Shown: positions 26,266 through 35,276, numbered from the stretch's first letter. The stretch: DNA of 64,000 nt from Caryophanales bacterium (GCA_902363455.1 CABJAC010000002.1:238502-302501), one strand, 5' to 3'. Translations and numbers: made by a program. The notes: generated from the sequence alone by a model not told the origin.

Positions 26266-27264
26266 TTAAAAATCGATCGTACGCTGGATCGCTTCAAGCA
26301 CACGAGTCGGCGTCGGGATGTAATGGTCTTCGAGCGCGAATAATGGAACCGGCACATCGAATCCGGTGACCCGGGCAATCGGTGCCCGTAAATACAAGAA
26401 CGAAGTATCATTGATTAAAGCAATCAAATCATTCCCGAGTCCACCCGTTGCCTGTGCTTCATGAACGATGACAGCCCGACCTGTTTTTTGGACGGAGGCG
26501 GCAATCGTCGTCCGGTCAAGCGGATAAAGCGTCCGTAAATCAATCACTTCACAGGAAATACCGCGTGTCGCTGCTTCGGTCGCCGCTTTTTGGGCAACCT
26601 GAACCATCGCCCCCCAGGCGATGAGTGTCACGTCTTGACCTTCCGTGACGCATTTGGCTTTTCCGATTTCAACCGTGTACGACTCACTCGGAACCGGTTC
26701 CTTAAAGGCGCGGTAACTGCGCATCGATTCGAGGAATAAGACCGGGTCCGGATCTTCGATCGCTGCAATCAATAAGCCTTTGGCGTCGTAAGGCGTTGCC
26801 GGACAGACGACCTTTAAGCCGGGCATCGAGGTGAAGAGGGCTTCCGTGCTGTCCGAGTGAATTTCCGGTGCCCGAATGCCTGCCCCGTAAGGAGCCCGGA
26901 TGACCATCGGGACACCGTAACGTCCCATCGTCCGCATCCGGATTCGTGCGACATGCGTCATGATTTGTTCGTAGGCCGGATAGATGAAACCGAGGAATTG
27001 AATTTCGACGATCGGTTTAAACCCGTTGACCGCAAGACCGATTGACGTTCCGACGATTCCCGCTTCACTGAGGGGCGTATCGATGATCCGGTCTTCGTCG
27101 AATTCTTCCTGTAGACCGTCTGTTGCCCTGAACACCCCGCCGTTTTTTCCGACATCTTCGCCTAATACCAGTGTCGTCTCATCGGTCGTCAGTTTTGTCC
27201 GTAAGGCATCGGTGACAGCCTGGACAAGCGTCATCTCCGTTTGTCGATTGATTGGTGTCGCCAT
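26266..27264 (-). CDS. bkdAB: Branched-chain 2-oxoacid dehydrogenase E1 beta
   Basis: A 332-residue thiamine-diphosphate enzyme subunit with normal length. Conserved segments include LGEDVGKNGGVFRAT, DTPLSEAGIVG and the APYGAGIRAPEIHS loop near the active site. It pairs with E1 alpha to decarboxylate 2-oxoisovalerate and the related leucine and isoleucine oxoacids. Its ATG follows the alpha stop after one base, with AGGGGGAAT upstream. Confidence 0.93.
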   Translation of the reverse strand: MATPINRQTEMTLVQAVTDALRTKLTTDETTLVLGEDVGKNGGVFRATDGLQEEFDEDRIIDTPLSEAGIVGTSIGLAVNGFKPIVEIQFLGFIYPAYEQIMTHVARIRMRTMGRYGVPMVIRAPYGAGIRAPEIHSDSTEALFTSMPGLKVVCPATPYDAKGLLIAAIEDPDPVLFLESMRSYRAFKEPVPSESYTVEIGKAKCVTEGQDVTLIAWGAMVQVAQKAATEAATRGISCEVIDLRTLYPLDRTTIAASVQKTGRAVIVHEAQATGGLGNDLIALINDTSFLYLRAPIARVTGFDVPVPLFALEDHYIPTPTRVLEAIQRTIDF

Positions 27265-27265
27265 G

Positions 27266-28318
27266 TCAATTCCCCCTCGCTGTCAGGTAATCCGCTTTTT
27301 GACGGATTAAATCGTCCGGTAGTGTCGCAAACGTATGGTCAAACAAATCGTTGACGTCAGGTGAAGGGAAGGCTTCCATCGTTTTGACGGCCGCCTCGAC
27401 CTCTTCTTGATGGCGGATTCGAATCGCTTCGATTTCCTGTTCCTCGTAAAAGCCTTGTGCCTTCATGAAATCTTCCAAGCGGGTGAGCGGATCGACGCGG
27501 TCACGCGACCGGTCCTGATCGCGGTATTTCGACGGATCATCCGCCGTCGTATGCGCACCGAACCGCCATGTGACGGCTTCGATCAATGTCGGACCGCCGC
27601 CGGACCGAGCCCGCTCAAGTGCCTCTTGCATCGTGAAGTACACGGCAAAGACATCGTTGCCGTCAATCCGGACGCTTGGCATCCCATAGGCCAACGCTTT
27701 TTGGGCAATCGTTTCCGAATGCATCTGTTTCTGGATTGGGACTGAGATGGCATACCCGTTGTTTTGATTAAACAAAATGACCGGTGTCTGGAAGACACTC
27801 GCGAAGTTCATCCCTTCATGGAAATCGCCTTCCGAGGTCGCACCGTCTCCAAAATAAGCGACGGCGACTTGATTCGTCCCTTTGCGTTTTTCTGCCCAGG
27901 CCGCACCAACGGCATGGGGGATTTGTGTGGCAATCGGTACTGCCGGCGGGAAAATGTGCAACTCGTCCGTCGGGACACATCCTTCGACCCGTCCATTCCA
28001 GTACAAAAACGTCCGGACCATATCAGCGCCAAAGGTCAGTGTCGCCCCGTGATCACGATAGGTCGGGAAGATCCAGTCCTTGTTATGCAGCGCATAGGCA
28101 CTGCCGACCTGTGCGGCTTCCTGACCTTCAAACGGAGCATAGGTTCCTAGCCGTCCCTGGCGTTGCAGGTTGATCGCCTTACGGTCAAACGTCCGGATGC
28201 GGTTCATATGTGTGAACAGGGCGAGGCTCAGCTCCTTGGTCAGTAAGTCAGTTTTAGATGTATCGATCACTTGTCCCGCATCATCGAGGATACGGTGGAT
28301 CGGAAATTGGTTTTCCAT
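27266..28318 (-). CDS. bkdAA: Branched-chain 2-oxoacid dehydrogenase E1 alpha
   Basis: A 350-residue E1 alpha subunit. The thiamine-diphosphate motif runs from GDGATSEGDF to FNQNNGYA, and the phosphorylation-loop region FGAHTTADDPSKYR is present. ATG 28318 is used because GGAGGTGA precedes it; the frame extension to 28333 would use the RBS itself as coding sequence. It follows leucine dehydrogenase after a 14-base gap in the same operon. Confidence 0.93.
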   Translation of the reverse strand: MENQFPIHRILDDAGQVIDTSKTDLLTKELSLALFTHMNRIRTFDRKAINLQRQGRLGTYAPFEGQEAAQVGSAYALHNKDWIFPTYRDHGATLTFGADMVRTFLYWNGRVEGCVPTDELHIFPPAVPIATQIPHAVGAAWAEKRKGTNQVAVAYFGDGATSEGDFHEGMNFASVFQTPVILFNQNNGYAISVPIQKQMHSETIAQKALAYGMPSVRIDGNDVFAVYFTMQEALERARSGGGPTLIEAVTWRFGAHTTADDPSKYRDQDRSRDRVDPLTRLEDFMKAQGFYEEQEIEAIRIRHQEEVEAAVKTMEAFPSPDVNDLFDHTFATLPDDLIRQKADYLTARGN

Positions 28319-28332
28319 CGGTGTCACCTCCA

Positions 28333-29475
28333 TTAGTCGTTACGGATGTTCCATTTTGGTTTGATCGTATTCGTAAAGATGTTGTTATGACGTGACCGGA
28401 TTTGAATGCGTTTATTGCACATCCGGTCCGCCGCTTCAAGCGTTGTGATCGATTCCGCATGGGACTCGTGGAACACTTCGAGGACCGCATCGTAGATGTG
28501 CTTGGTTTTCAGCAAGACCCGTTCATGGTTCGCCCCGTACAATTCATCGGCGACTTGGATCAATCCGCCGCCGTTGACGATGTAGTCCGGTGCATATAAA
28601 ATGCCGCGTTGCTTTAATTCGAGTGCGAGCGCATCCACTGCCAGCTGGTTGTTGGCAGATCCGCAGATAGCCTTACATTGCAACAAGTGGATATTCGTTG
28701 CTTGGATGACGCCACCGTAAGCACAAGGAACAAAAATATCCGCATCCGTCAGATGGATTTCATGAGCGGCGATGACACGGACTGTCCCCGGCGTTTGTTC
28801 TGCCCGTTCAACGAGCATAGCCAGAACCGCTTCATTGAGATCGGAGACGTATAAGTTGGCGCCTGCGTCTAACAGCTGTTCCGCGACTTTATAGCCGACT
28901 TTCCCAAGACCCTGGACCGCGTAACTCGCCCGGCTTAAATCGTCAGATCCATACAAGGTTTCAACAGTTGCGCGCAGACCGTAGATGACACCTTCCGCTG
29001 TCGGGATCGACGAATCCCCGCTGCCGCCAAAGGCTTCCGGAATGCCGACGATCCGGGAGGTTTCCCGACTGGCGTGGACGAAGTCGTCCATCGTCGTTCC
29101 CATGTCCGTCCCGGTATAGAAACGACCGCCGAGCGAATCGACGAATCGTCCGAAGGCCCGGAATAGTTCCGGCGTCTTATCGGTTGCGGGATCACCGATG
29201 ATGACGGCCTTGCCGCCGCCAAAATCAACGTCAGCCGCGGCACATTTATACGTCATGCCGCGCGACAGGCGTAAAACATCATCGAGTGCTTCATCGACGG
29301 TTGAATACGGCGCCATCCGGCATCCGCCGAGTGCGGGACCGAGAGTCGTATCGTGAATGGCAATGATCGCCTGAAGACCAGACACAGGATCGTTACAGAA
29401 AACAACTTGTTCATGACCGGAAATCTTCTCCATGATGGATGGTGACGGGTTGGTTGATGGGTTCAACATGTTCAT
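28333..29475 (-). CDS. bcd: Leucine (branched-chain amino acid) dehydrogenase
   Basis: Deaminates leucine, valine and isoleucine to their oxoacids with NAD, feeding the complex encoded next. The 380-residue protein has the family core TTLGPALGG, substrate Lys K77 and catalytic Lys K89 (GGGK), and the NAD loop VQGLGKVG. The N-terminus carries about 14 extra Pro/Ser/Asn-rich residues compared with Bacillus enzymes. The start has AGGAGG upstream. A cre site and a candidate promoter lie just ahead, so bcd-bkd can be expressed apart from the thioesterase gene. Confidence 0.93.
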   Translation of the reverse strand: MNMLNPSTNPSPSIMEKISGHEQVVFCNDPVSGLQAIIAIHDTTLGPALGGCRMAPYSTVDEALDDVLRLSRGMTYKCAAADVDFGGGKAVIIGDPATDKTPELFRAFGRFVDSLGGRFYTGTDMGTTMDDFVHASRETSRIVGIPEAFGGSGDSSIPTAEGVIYGLRATVETLYGSDDLSRASYAVQGLGKVGYKVAEQLLDAGANLYVSDLNEAVLAMLVERAEQTPGTVRVIAAHEIHLTDADIFVPCAYGGVIQATNIHLLQCKAICGSANNQLAVDALALELKQRGILYAPDYIVNGGGLIQVADELYGANHERVLLKTKHIYDAVLEVFHESHAESITTLEAADRMCNKRIQIRSRHNNIFTNTIKPKWNIRND

Positions 29476-29494
29476 ATAGCATCCTCCTGACTAT

Positions 29495-29538
29495 AGTAAG
29501 CGCTTTCATTTTAGGTTTTACAAAACACGCGGCGTCAA
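29495..29538 (-). promoter_or_regulatory. Internal promoter and cre site ahead of bcd-bkd
   Basis: On the minus strand TGAAAGCGCTTACT (29508-29495) matches the cre consensus in 13 of 14 positions. It starts at the end of a candidate -10 TAAAAT (29513-29508), which is 19 bases from a -35 TTGACG (29538-29533) inside the end of the thioesterase gene. CcpA would then repress branched-chain amino acid breakdown when good sugars are present. Confidence 0.7.
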
Positions 29539-29913
29539 CTTTTTCTGGATCAGCTGCTTATTTAAGATGATTTGTTTCACTTCACCCAGACCGATGACAC
29601 GGTCGCCGTGTCTGACTTCTACTTTTGCCAATACGCGGTCAGGTGTGAGTTCGATGACGGTGGCTTCGATCCGGATGTTTGATCCAAGTGTAGCCATCCC
29701 CAAATGCTTCAAAGAGACAGCACCACCGACTCCTTCTTCCTGTTCTTCGAGGTAGGGGAGGATCAGTTTCCGGGCCGCCCATTCCATATGATAGACCATT
29801 GAAACCGTAGAATAGGCAGGATGAACGACGATTCCTTCAAACTGTGCAAACATCTCTTCGGTCACGATGGCCTCAACGACGGCTGTATCTCCAAGCGACA
29901 AACCATTTCTCAA
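29518..29913 (-). CDS. FlK-like hotdog thioesterase
   Basis: A 131-residue single hotdog domain resembling fluoroacetyl-CoA thioesterase FlK. The catalytic triad of FlK (Thr42, Glu50, His76) is matched by T36 (AYSTV), E44 (HMEWA) and H70 (LKHLG) with identical spacing. It should hydrolyse an acyl-CoA. The start appears to be TTG 29913, with AAGGGGG eight bases upstream on the minus strand. It leads the bcd-bkd operon and faces the paa genes, so the substrate may be a stalled branched-chain or aromatic acyl-CoA, as PaaI does in other paa clusters. True fluoroacetate use is not implied. Confidence 0.75.
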   Translation of the reverse strand: MRNGLSLGDTAVVEAIVTEEMFAQFEGIVVHPAYSTVSMVYHMEWAARKLILPYLEEQEEGVGGAVSLKHLGMATLGSNIRIEATVIELTPDRVLAKVEVRHGDRVIGLGEVKQIILNKQLIQKKLTPRVL

Positions 29914-30235
29914 CGTGATTCCCCCTTGTTTTCGACCACAGCTGGTCTTACCAAAAATAGTATAACACTTGTCACACGATATTTTATCAATCAGTTACAA
30001 AATGAGCAAACATTTTCAGAAATATTTTCCAAAAAGAAAGATTAATTTTGATTTTTCTTTATAAGAAGTCTTTTAATCTCGAATTTGATTTTATGAACCG
30101 GATTAGAATCGAGTATTGGGAGCTTTTAACAAAACAAGGATTGACAACATTGTGAACGTATCGTAGGTTATTAGTATAACCATTTTAGAACGGACGTTTA
30201 TTAATTGTGTTATATAAGCGGGGAAGGGGTGCGAC
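29914..30235. promoter_or_regulatory. Divergent control region between the FlK-bkd and paa operons
   Basis: A 322-base AT-rich gap with no gene. Minus-strand promoter candidate: TTGATA (29990-29985), 17 bases, TGTTAT (29967-29962). Plus-strand -35 TTGACA at 30141-30146 with a weak TAGGTT -10 at 30164-30169. A perfect inverted repeat GGTTAT-TAGT-ATAACC lies at 30166-30181 on the plus promoter, and its core TAGTATAAC recurs exactly at 29958-29966 on the minus promoter. The shorter core TATACTA, reversed, is upstream of paaX at 39708-39714. This is a candidate PaaX operator set. Confidence 0.6.
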
Positions 30236-31531
30236 TTGTACAACGAAATCCTGGAAACGATGACACTGGAAGAGCGGGCTGTCTTACAACTGGGGCGTCT
30301 ACAAGAGACAATTCGTCATGTAATGAACCATGTTCCGTTTTATCAACAACAACTACAGGACCTTGGGCTTGATGCCGGTTCTTTTCAAACGATTACCGAT
30401 ATCCAAAAGTTGCCATTCACACGAAAAAATGATTTGCGTGCGCATTATCCGTTTGGATTATTTGCCGTTCCACCGAACGAAGCAGTCCGGATTCACGCGT
30501 CATCCGGAACAAGTGGAAAACCGACCGTCGTCGGTTACACACAAAGTGATCTTGATGACTGGTCGACGTCTGTCGCACGAGGCTTGATCGCAATCGGAGC
30601 AAAAGCGGACGACTTGCTTCACAATGCATACGGCTACGGATTGTTTACGGGTGGACTTGGCTTACATGCGGGAGCTGAACAACTTGGTATGACGGTCATT
30701 CCGGTATCCGGAGGAAATACGGACCGGCAGATTACGTTAATCGAAGACTTCAGACCGTCCGGTATTTGCGGAACACCCTCGTATATGTTGCATCTTGCGG
30801 AACGGATGGAAGAACATGGGCTTGATCCGAAAGCGAGCAGCCTGAAATATGGAATATTCGGAGCCGAGCCGTGGTCGGAAGAACTGCGACAAACACTGGA
30901 AGACAAGTGGGGGATTCGAGCCTTTGACATCTACGGTCTCAGTGAAATTATGGGGCCGGGTGTCGCAATGGAATGTCAGCAACAAAACGGATTACACCTG
31001 ATGGACGATTTATTTATCACGGAAGTCATTGATCCCGCAACGGGGGAACCGCTACCAGAAGGAACGGTCGGGGAACTCGTTTTTACAAGTTTAAAAAAGA
31101 AAGCGCTTCCAATTATTCGTTACCGTACAGGAGACTTGGCATCGGTGACGACAGAAACGTGTCCCTGCGGTCGGACAACGACCCGGATGTCGCGGGTCAA
31201 AGGCAGAACGGACGATATGCTGATTATTCGTGGAGTAAATGTCTTCCCGTCGGAAATCGAACGGGTTCTGTTGCAGCAAGCAGGAGTCAGTCCGCATTAT
31301 CAAATTCACCGGATTCAGCGTGCCGGGCTTGAAGCGTTGGAGTTACACATCGAATTAGAAGAAGGAATGATACCGGAAGAGATGGAACGAATCATCTGCC
31401 ATGCCATGAAAACAGAGTGCTTGATTTCGATTGATTTGGTTTGTCACCCGCTGTATGGTCTTCCACGATCGGAAGGCAAAGCGGTCCGGATCATTGACCG
31501 ACGCGCAGTGTCTGAGAAGAAGTTTGTTTAA
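30236..31531 (+). CDS. paaK: Phenylacetate-CoA ligase
   Basis: Activates phenylacetate to phenylacetyl-CoA with ATP, the entry step of the paa pathway. The 431-residue adenylate-forming enzyme has the phosphate loop HASSGTSGKPTVVGY (about residue 85), the YGLSEIMGPG motif, the RTGD hinge strand and the C-terminal RTDDMLIIRGVN segment with the mobile-domain Lys region. The start is TTG 30236, placed by GGAAGGGG at 30221-30228; no ATG gives a better N-terminus. It is the first gene of the operon. Confidence 0.95.
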   Translation: MYNEILETMTLEERAVLQLGRLQETIRHVMNHVPFYQQQLQDLGLDAGSFQTITDIQKLPFTRKNDLRAHYPFGLFAVPPNEAVRIHASSGTSGKPTVVGYTQSDLDDWSTSVARGLIAIGAKADDLLHNAYGYGLFTGGLGLHAGAEQLGMTVIPVSGGNTDRQITLIEDFRPSGICGTPSYMLHLAERMEEHGLDPKASSLKYGIFGAEPWSEELRQTLEDKWGIRAFDIYGLSEIMGPGVAMECQQQNGLHLMDDLFITEVIDPATGEPLPEGTVGELVFTSLKKKALPIIRYRTGDLASVTTETCPCGRTTTRMSRVKGRTDDMLIIRGVNVFPSEIERVLLQQAGVSPHYQIHRIQRAGLEALELHIELEEGMIPEEMERIICHAMKTECLISIDLVCHPLYGLPRSEGKAVRIIDRRAVSEKKFV

Positions 31532-31548
31532 GCAGAGGAGGAAACAAG

Positions 31549-32520
31549 ATGTATGATGCGACACATCTCTTTGAACCACCCGTCATGACAGAAGAACAAA
31601 AATTGGAACGATTTAAAGAACGGATTGAGAACGGTGAAAAAATCGAAGCAGATGACTGGATGCCCGATTTTTACCGCGATACGTTAATTAAATTGATTTC
31701 GATGCACGGGATCAGTGAAATCATGGGTGCTTTACCGGAAAAAGAGTGGGTGCCGAAAGCACCATCCTTACGCCGAAAACTCGGCATCATGGCCAAAGTT
31801 CAGGACGAAATGGGGCACGGTCAACTTCTGCTCCGGGTTGTCGAGGATTTGATGAAGCCGTACGGAAAAACCCGGGCCGATTTGATGGATGACTTGTTCA
31901 CGGGACGCCTCAAGTTCCACAATGTCTTCCATATGCCGACACGTTCGTGGGCGGATGCCGGAACAATCGGTTGGCTTGTTGACGGAGCGGCAATCATTAC
32001 CCAGACGAACATGCTGGGTGCTTCGTACGGTCCATATGCGCGGGCGCTACAACGGATTTGTGCGGAAGAAGTGTTCCATGCCCAACATGGTGAATCGATC
32101 ATCATGGCACTGGCGGAAGGAACACCCGAACAAAAAGCGATGATTCAGGAATCACTCGACGAGTGGTGGGAATCCCTGTTGATGTTCTTCGGACCGGCGA
32201 CAAAAGAAACGACCGGCACTTCGAAGCAGGACGTGACGATTGCGTACAAAATCCGGACGAAGACGAATGAAGAATTGCGTCAAAGTTTCTTTACGAAATA
32301 TGTTCCCCGGATCCGGTCGCTCGGTCTCGTCATTCCAGATCCGACGTTACGATTCGACGAGGAGACAGGGCAATGGATATATGCCCAACCGGATTGGACA
32401 GAATTTAAGAAAATCATTCAAGGCGGCGGTCCCCGTTCGAAGGAGCGGCTCGCTTTACGTCAAACTTCGTATCAAAACAATGCGTGGGTGCGCGAGGCAC
32501 TTGCTGCGACGATCGGCTGA
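31549..32520 (+). CDS. paaA: Phenylacetyl-CoA epoxidase catalytic subunit
   Basis: The di-iron subunit that turns phenylacetyl-CoA into its ring-1,2-epoxide. The 323-residue ferritin-like protein has both ExxH iron motifs: E87-x2-H90 (DEMGHG) and E174-x2-H177 (EEVFHA). ATG 31549 has AGAGGAGG upstream, 17 bases after the paaK stop. It needs PaaC as a structural partner and an electron donor, normally PaaE, for which I see no gene here. Confidence 0.95.
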   Translation: MYDATHLFEPPVMTEEQKLERFKERIENGEKIEADDWMPDFYRDTLIKLISMHGISEIMGALPEKEWVPKAPSLRRKLGIMAKVQDEMGHGQLLLRVVEDLMKPYGKTRADLMDDLFTGRLKFHNVFHMPTRSWADAGTIGWLVDGAAIITQTNMLGASYGPYARALQRICAEEVFHAQHGESIIMALAEGTPEQKAMIQESLDEWWESLLMFFGPATKETTGTSKQDVTIAYKIRTKTNEELRQSFFTKYVPRIRSLGLVIPDPTLRFDEETGQWIYAQPDWTEFKKIIQGGGPRSKERLALRQTSYQNNAWVREALAATIG

Positions 32521-32533
32521 AGGAGGAAACATC

Positions 32534-32878
32534 ATGACGGAAACGTTTTATCAGGAGTTCGAGATTTTCAGTAAACGGACACCCAACGCGGCTTTTACGC
32601 ATCAATTCAGTCTGCTCGCCCCGAATAAAGAGATGGCGTTGTTGATGGCGCAGGAAAACTTCATGCGCCGGGAACCGGTCGTCGATATCTGGGTCGTCAA
32701 ACGGGACGATATCCGGGGAATGACGCCGGACGAAAAACAAATGTTGCAACGGCTCGACAACAAGGATTACCGGACGACAAAAGGATACGGGTATCTCAAG
32801 AAAAAATGGCGGCATTACGAGCAACAGATGCTCGATGAGAAAGAAATCATGTCGTGGCAGGGAGGCGATTCGAAATGA
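32534..32878 (+). CDS. paaB: Phenylacetyl-CoA epoxidase subunit B
   Basis: A 114-residue small subunit thought to bridge two PaaAC dimers. Its N-terminus (FYQEFEIFSKRTPN) and a central LMAQENFMRREP-VDIWVV segment are typical of PaaB. ATG 32534 follows AGGAGGAAAC directly after the paaA stop. The much longer open frame starting at 32240 overlaps paaA and is rejected. Its stop overlaps the paaC start by four bases. Confidence 0.93.
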   Translation: MTETFYQEFEIFSKRTPNAAFTHQFSLLAPNKEMALLMAQENFMRREPVVDIWVVKRDDIRGMTPDEKQMLQRLDNKDYRTTKGYGYLKKKWRHYEQQMLDEKEIMSWQGGDSK

Positions 32879-33660
32879 CGGAAGCAGAACGGTTGGCTTT
32901 AGCCTCCTTGATGTACCAACTGGCGGATGACGATTTTCTTTATGCGTACCGCGGGTCGGAGTGGCTGGGTTTGGCACCGCATATCGAAGAAGATGTTGCG
33001 TCCTCCTCAATCGCCCAGGATTCGATGGGGCACGCGGCGATGTACTATCAGCTGCTCGAAGAAATCGGCGAAGGAAAAGCAGATGCGCTTGCTCATGTCC
33101 GCCTGGCACACGAACGGAAAAATTCCGTTCTCGTCGAACGGGTCAACGGTCCCGGTTACTATATGGAAAATCCAGATTATGACTGGGCGTATGCCGTCGT
33201 TCGTAATTACTGCTACACGCTCGCGAAGAAGGTCCGCATCGACTCGTTGAAAAAAAGCAGTTATGCACCGCTTGCAGCACTCGCTGTCAAGGTCAACATG
33301 GAACTGTATTATCACCTGTTGCACTGGCAAACGTGGTTCACGCAGTTGTATCGATCGACCGAAACCGCCCGTCAGAAGATGGACGCCGCCCTCGAACGGG
33401 TGCTTGCTGACTTTGGTGATCTGTTCGACTACGGGGAAGCAGCACATATGATTGACGAGATGCAGCTGATTGAAGATCAGGGAGTATTGCTAGATCGCTG
33501 GTATCAGGCGTTGACACCGGTCCTCGTGGATTTAAACGTCACGTTGCCGGAAATGAAGATGACCTATAACGGACGAAACGGAGAACATTCTTCTGATTTG
33601 AACGATGCCTTATCGACGCTCGGGGAAGTGTATCTGCTCGATCAGTCAGCGGTATGGTGA
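32875..33660 (+). CDS. paaC: Phenylacetyl-CoA epoxidase subunit C
   Basis: A 261-residue ferritin-like protein that keeps the PaaA fold active but lacks a full iron site in known members. Conserved features are the start LASLMYQLADDDFLYAYRGS, AQDSMGHA, and NYCYTLAKKVRID. ATG 32875 overlaps the paaB stop (ATGA) with GGAGGCG upstream, so the subunits are translationally coupled. Confidence 0.93.
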   Translation: MTEAERLALASLMYQLADDDFLYAYRGSEWLGLAPHIEEDVASSSIAQDSMGHAAMYYQLLEEIGEGKADALAHVRLAHERKNSVLVERVNGPGYYMENPDYDWAYAVVRNYCYTLAKKVRIDSLKKSSYAPLAALAVKVNMELYYHLLHWQTWFTQLYRSTETARQKMDAALERVLADFGDLFDYGEAAHMIDEMQLIEDQGVLLDRWYQALTPVLVDLNVTLPEMKMTYNGRNGEHSSDLNDALSTLGEVYLLDQSAVW

Positions 33661-33674
33661 AGGAGGAACGGCAG

Positions 33675-34169
33675 ATGACAACAGGACTGGAACAAGAAAT
33701 CCGGCAGGCGCTCGACACGGTCAAGGATCCGGAAATCGATGCCGTCAGCATTCTCGATCTTGGTATGTTCGAAACGATGGAGTGGACGGAGACGTCTGAC
33801 GGATATGCTGTCCGCGTCACGCTGCTTCCGACATTTTTAGGATGTCCTGCGCTTGAAATCATTCAAAAAAATACGGAAGCTGCGTTGTTACAAATCCCGC
33901 AGGTCCAGACGGTCGACGTCATGTTTCTCTTTGATCCACCGTGGACGTCGGACCGGATCACCGACCGCGGGATGACCGGACTGAAGTCCTTTGGGATTGC
34001 ACCTCCCCGTGTCATCGACGGTCATTGGGAAATCGACTGTCCGTATTGCGGTTCGACATTTGTTACGATTGAGAATTTGTTTGGTCCGACGGCTTGCCGG
34101 AGCATTCTGTACTGTAAATCATGCAAAAATCCATTCGAGGCGATGAAACCCGTCTCTACTCTCATGTGA
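33675..34169 (+). CDS. paaD: PaaD, MIP18/DUF59-type maturation protein
   Basis: A 164-residue protein with an N-terminal DUF59 (MIP18) domain (DPEIDAVSILDLGM and the TFLGCPALEIIQ helix). The C-terminal zinc-ribbon has CPYCGS and CKSC. PaaD is thought to help insert iron or iron-sulfur centres into the epoxidase system. ATG 33675 is set by AAGGAGG at 33659-33665. It is the last recognisable epoxidase gene; the next gene is not paaE. Confidence 0.93.
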   Translation: MTTGLEQEIRQALDTVKDPEIDAVSILDLGMFETMEWTETSDGYAVRVTLLPTFLGCPALEIIQKNTEAALLQIPQVQTVDVMFLFDPPWTSDRITDRGMTGLKSFGIAPPRVIDGHWEIDCPYCGSTFVTIENLFGPTACRSILYCKSCKNPFEAMKPVSTLM

Positions 34170-34184
34170 AGGAAGGTAATCATT

Positions 34185-34508
34185 ATGGTAAAACTAATTG
34201 CACTTTATACACACCCGGAGAACAAGGAACAGTTTGATGAGCATTACTTCAATGTCCACGGACCACTGACGGCAAAAATTCCCGGTCTGCAACAGATGAC
34301 GGTCACAAAAATCGTCGGTTCACCAATGGGCGGAGACGGTAAATATTATCTGATGTGCGAAATGGTTTACGAAAGCCATGAAACGATGCAGGCCGGTATG
34401 CGTTCGCTCGAAGGAAAAGCGTCCGGTAAAGATTTGATGGGCTTTGCGGGAGATCTCGTCACATTGATGATCGGTGAAGAAGTCCATGCTGACACGACAG
34501 TACGTTAA
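34185..34508 (+). CDS. EthD-family protein where paaE would be expected
   Basis: A 107-residue ferredoxin-like (dimeric alpha/beta barrel) protein of the EthD family: IALYTHPENKEQFDEHYFN at the start, the FDEHYFNVHGPLTAKIPGL motif and a YYLMCEMVYES strand. It has no cysteine cluster, flavin site or NAD site, so it is not a PaaE reductase. RBS GAAGG precedes ATG 34185, 15 bases after paaD. EthD is encoded with a P450 and its electron-transfer proteins in ether degraders, where its task is unclear. Here it may assist the epoxidase or handle a reactive intermediate; that is inference. Confidence 0.85.
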   Translation: MVKLIALYTHPENKEQFDEHYFNVHGPLTAKIPGLQQMTVTKIVGSPMGGDGKYYLMCEMVYESHETMQAGMRSLEGKASGKDLMGFAGDLVTLMIGEEVHADTTVR

Positions 34509-35262
34509 GGCGGACGTCGACGGTCGGATTGGCCGGATCCGGCTCAATCGACCGGAACGTTACAATGCCTTGAACCGGATGATGATCCGGGAAATCGTCG
34601 AAGCAATGGAACAATTTGATCAGGATGAGACGGTGGCTGTCATCGTGTTGAGCGGGGAAGGAAAATCGTTTTCAGCAGGTGCTGACATCGACGAGATGGT
34701 CGACGCGACACCGATTTCGATGGAGTTACTCGACCCCTTTACCGATTGGGACCGGATTAGCCGTCTGCATAAACCGCTGATTGCGGCCGTTCATGGATTT
34801 GTTCTCGGCGGTGGTTTTGAACTGGCACTGGCGTGTGATTTGATTTACGCGACGCCCGAGACGCAGTTTGGTTTTCCGGAGGTTGGACTGGGGGTCATGC
34901 CGGGAGCCGGCGGAACGCAACGCTTGACGAGACGAATCGGTCGGACCCGGGCACTTGAATGGTTGTGGACGGGGGAACGGATGCCGGCATCTGAAGCACA
35001 CCATCTCGGAATCATCAACCGGATGTTCGACGCGGACCAACTGGAGGAAAACGTTTTGGCGGTTGCCGAGCGGATCGCGACTCAACCAATGATGTCCGTG
35101 CGATTGATTAAAGATGCCGTCGATAAGGCAGGCGATTTATCGTTGCAGGACGGGATGGACCATGAACGGAGAAATTTCTACTTATTGTTTGGAACAGCCG
35201 ACCAGACGGAAGGTATGCAAGCCTTTTTAGAGAAACGTCAACCGACATTCAAAGGAAACTAA
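34486..35262 (+). CDS. Enoyl-CoA hydratase/isomerase, paa cluster, copy 1
   Basis: A 258-residue crotonase-fold enzyme. The oxyanion-hole segments are SAGADIDEM and GFVLGGGFELALACD, and the catalytic Glu region is FPEVGLGVMPGAGGTQRL with both Glu and Gly in place, so it is an active-looking enzyme. ATG 34486 overlaps the EthD-like gene by 23 bases; GTG 34474 is an alternative. In the paa pathway it would be either the epoxide isomerase (PaaG role) or the beta-oxidation hydratase (PaaF role). Sequence alone does not tell me which of the two hydratases here does which job. Confidence 0.9.
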   Translation: MLTRQYVKADVDGRIGRIRLNRPERYNALNRMMIREIVEAMEQFDQDETVAVIVLSGEGKSFSAGADIDEMVDATPISMELLDPFTDWDRISRLHKPLIAAVHGFVLGGGFELALACDLIYATPETQFGFPEVGLGVMPGAGGTQRLTRRIGRTRALEWLWTGERMPASEAHHLGIINRMFDADQLEENVLAVAERIATQPMMSVRLIKDAVDKAGDLSLQDGMDHERRNFYLLFGTADQTEGMQAFLEKRQPTFKGN

Positions 35263-35276
35263 AAGGAGTGGAAGCT

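Noticed and set aside
29518..29913. Fluoroacetate resistance
   Set aside because: The triad matches FlK, but FlK-like proteins are widespread and no fluorometabolite genes are nearby.
32240..32878. A longer version of paaB starting inside paaA
   Set aside because: The first 98 residues overlap paaA in another frame; the PaaB N-terminus begins at ATG 32534 with its own strong RBS.
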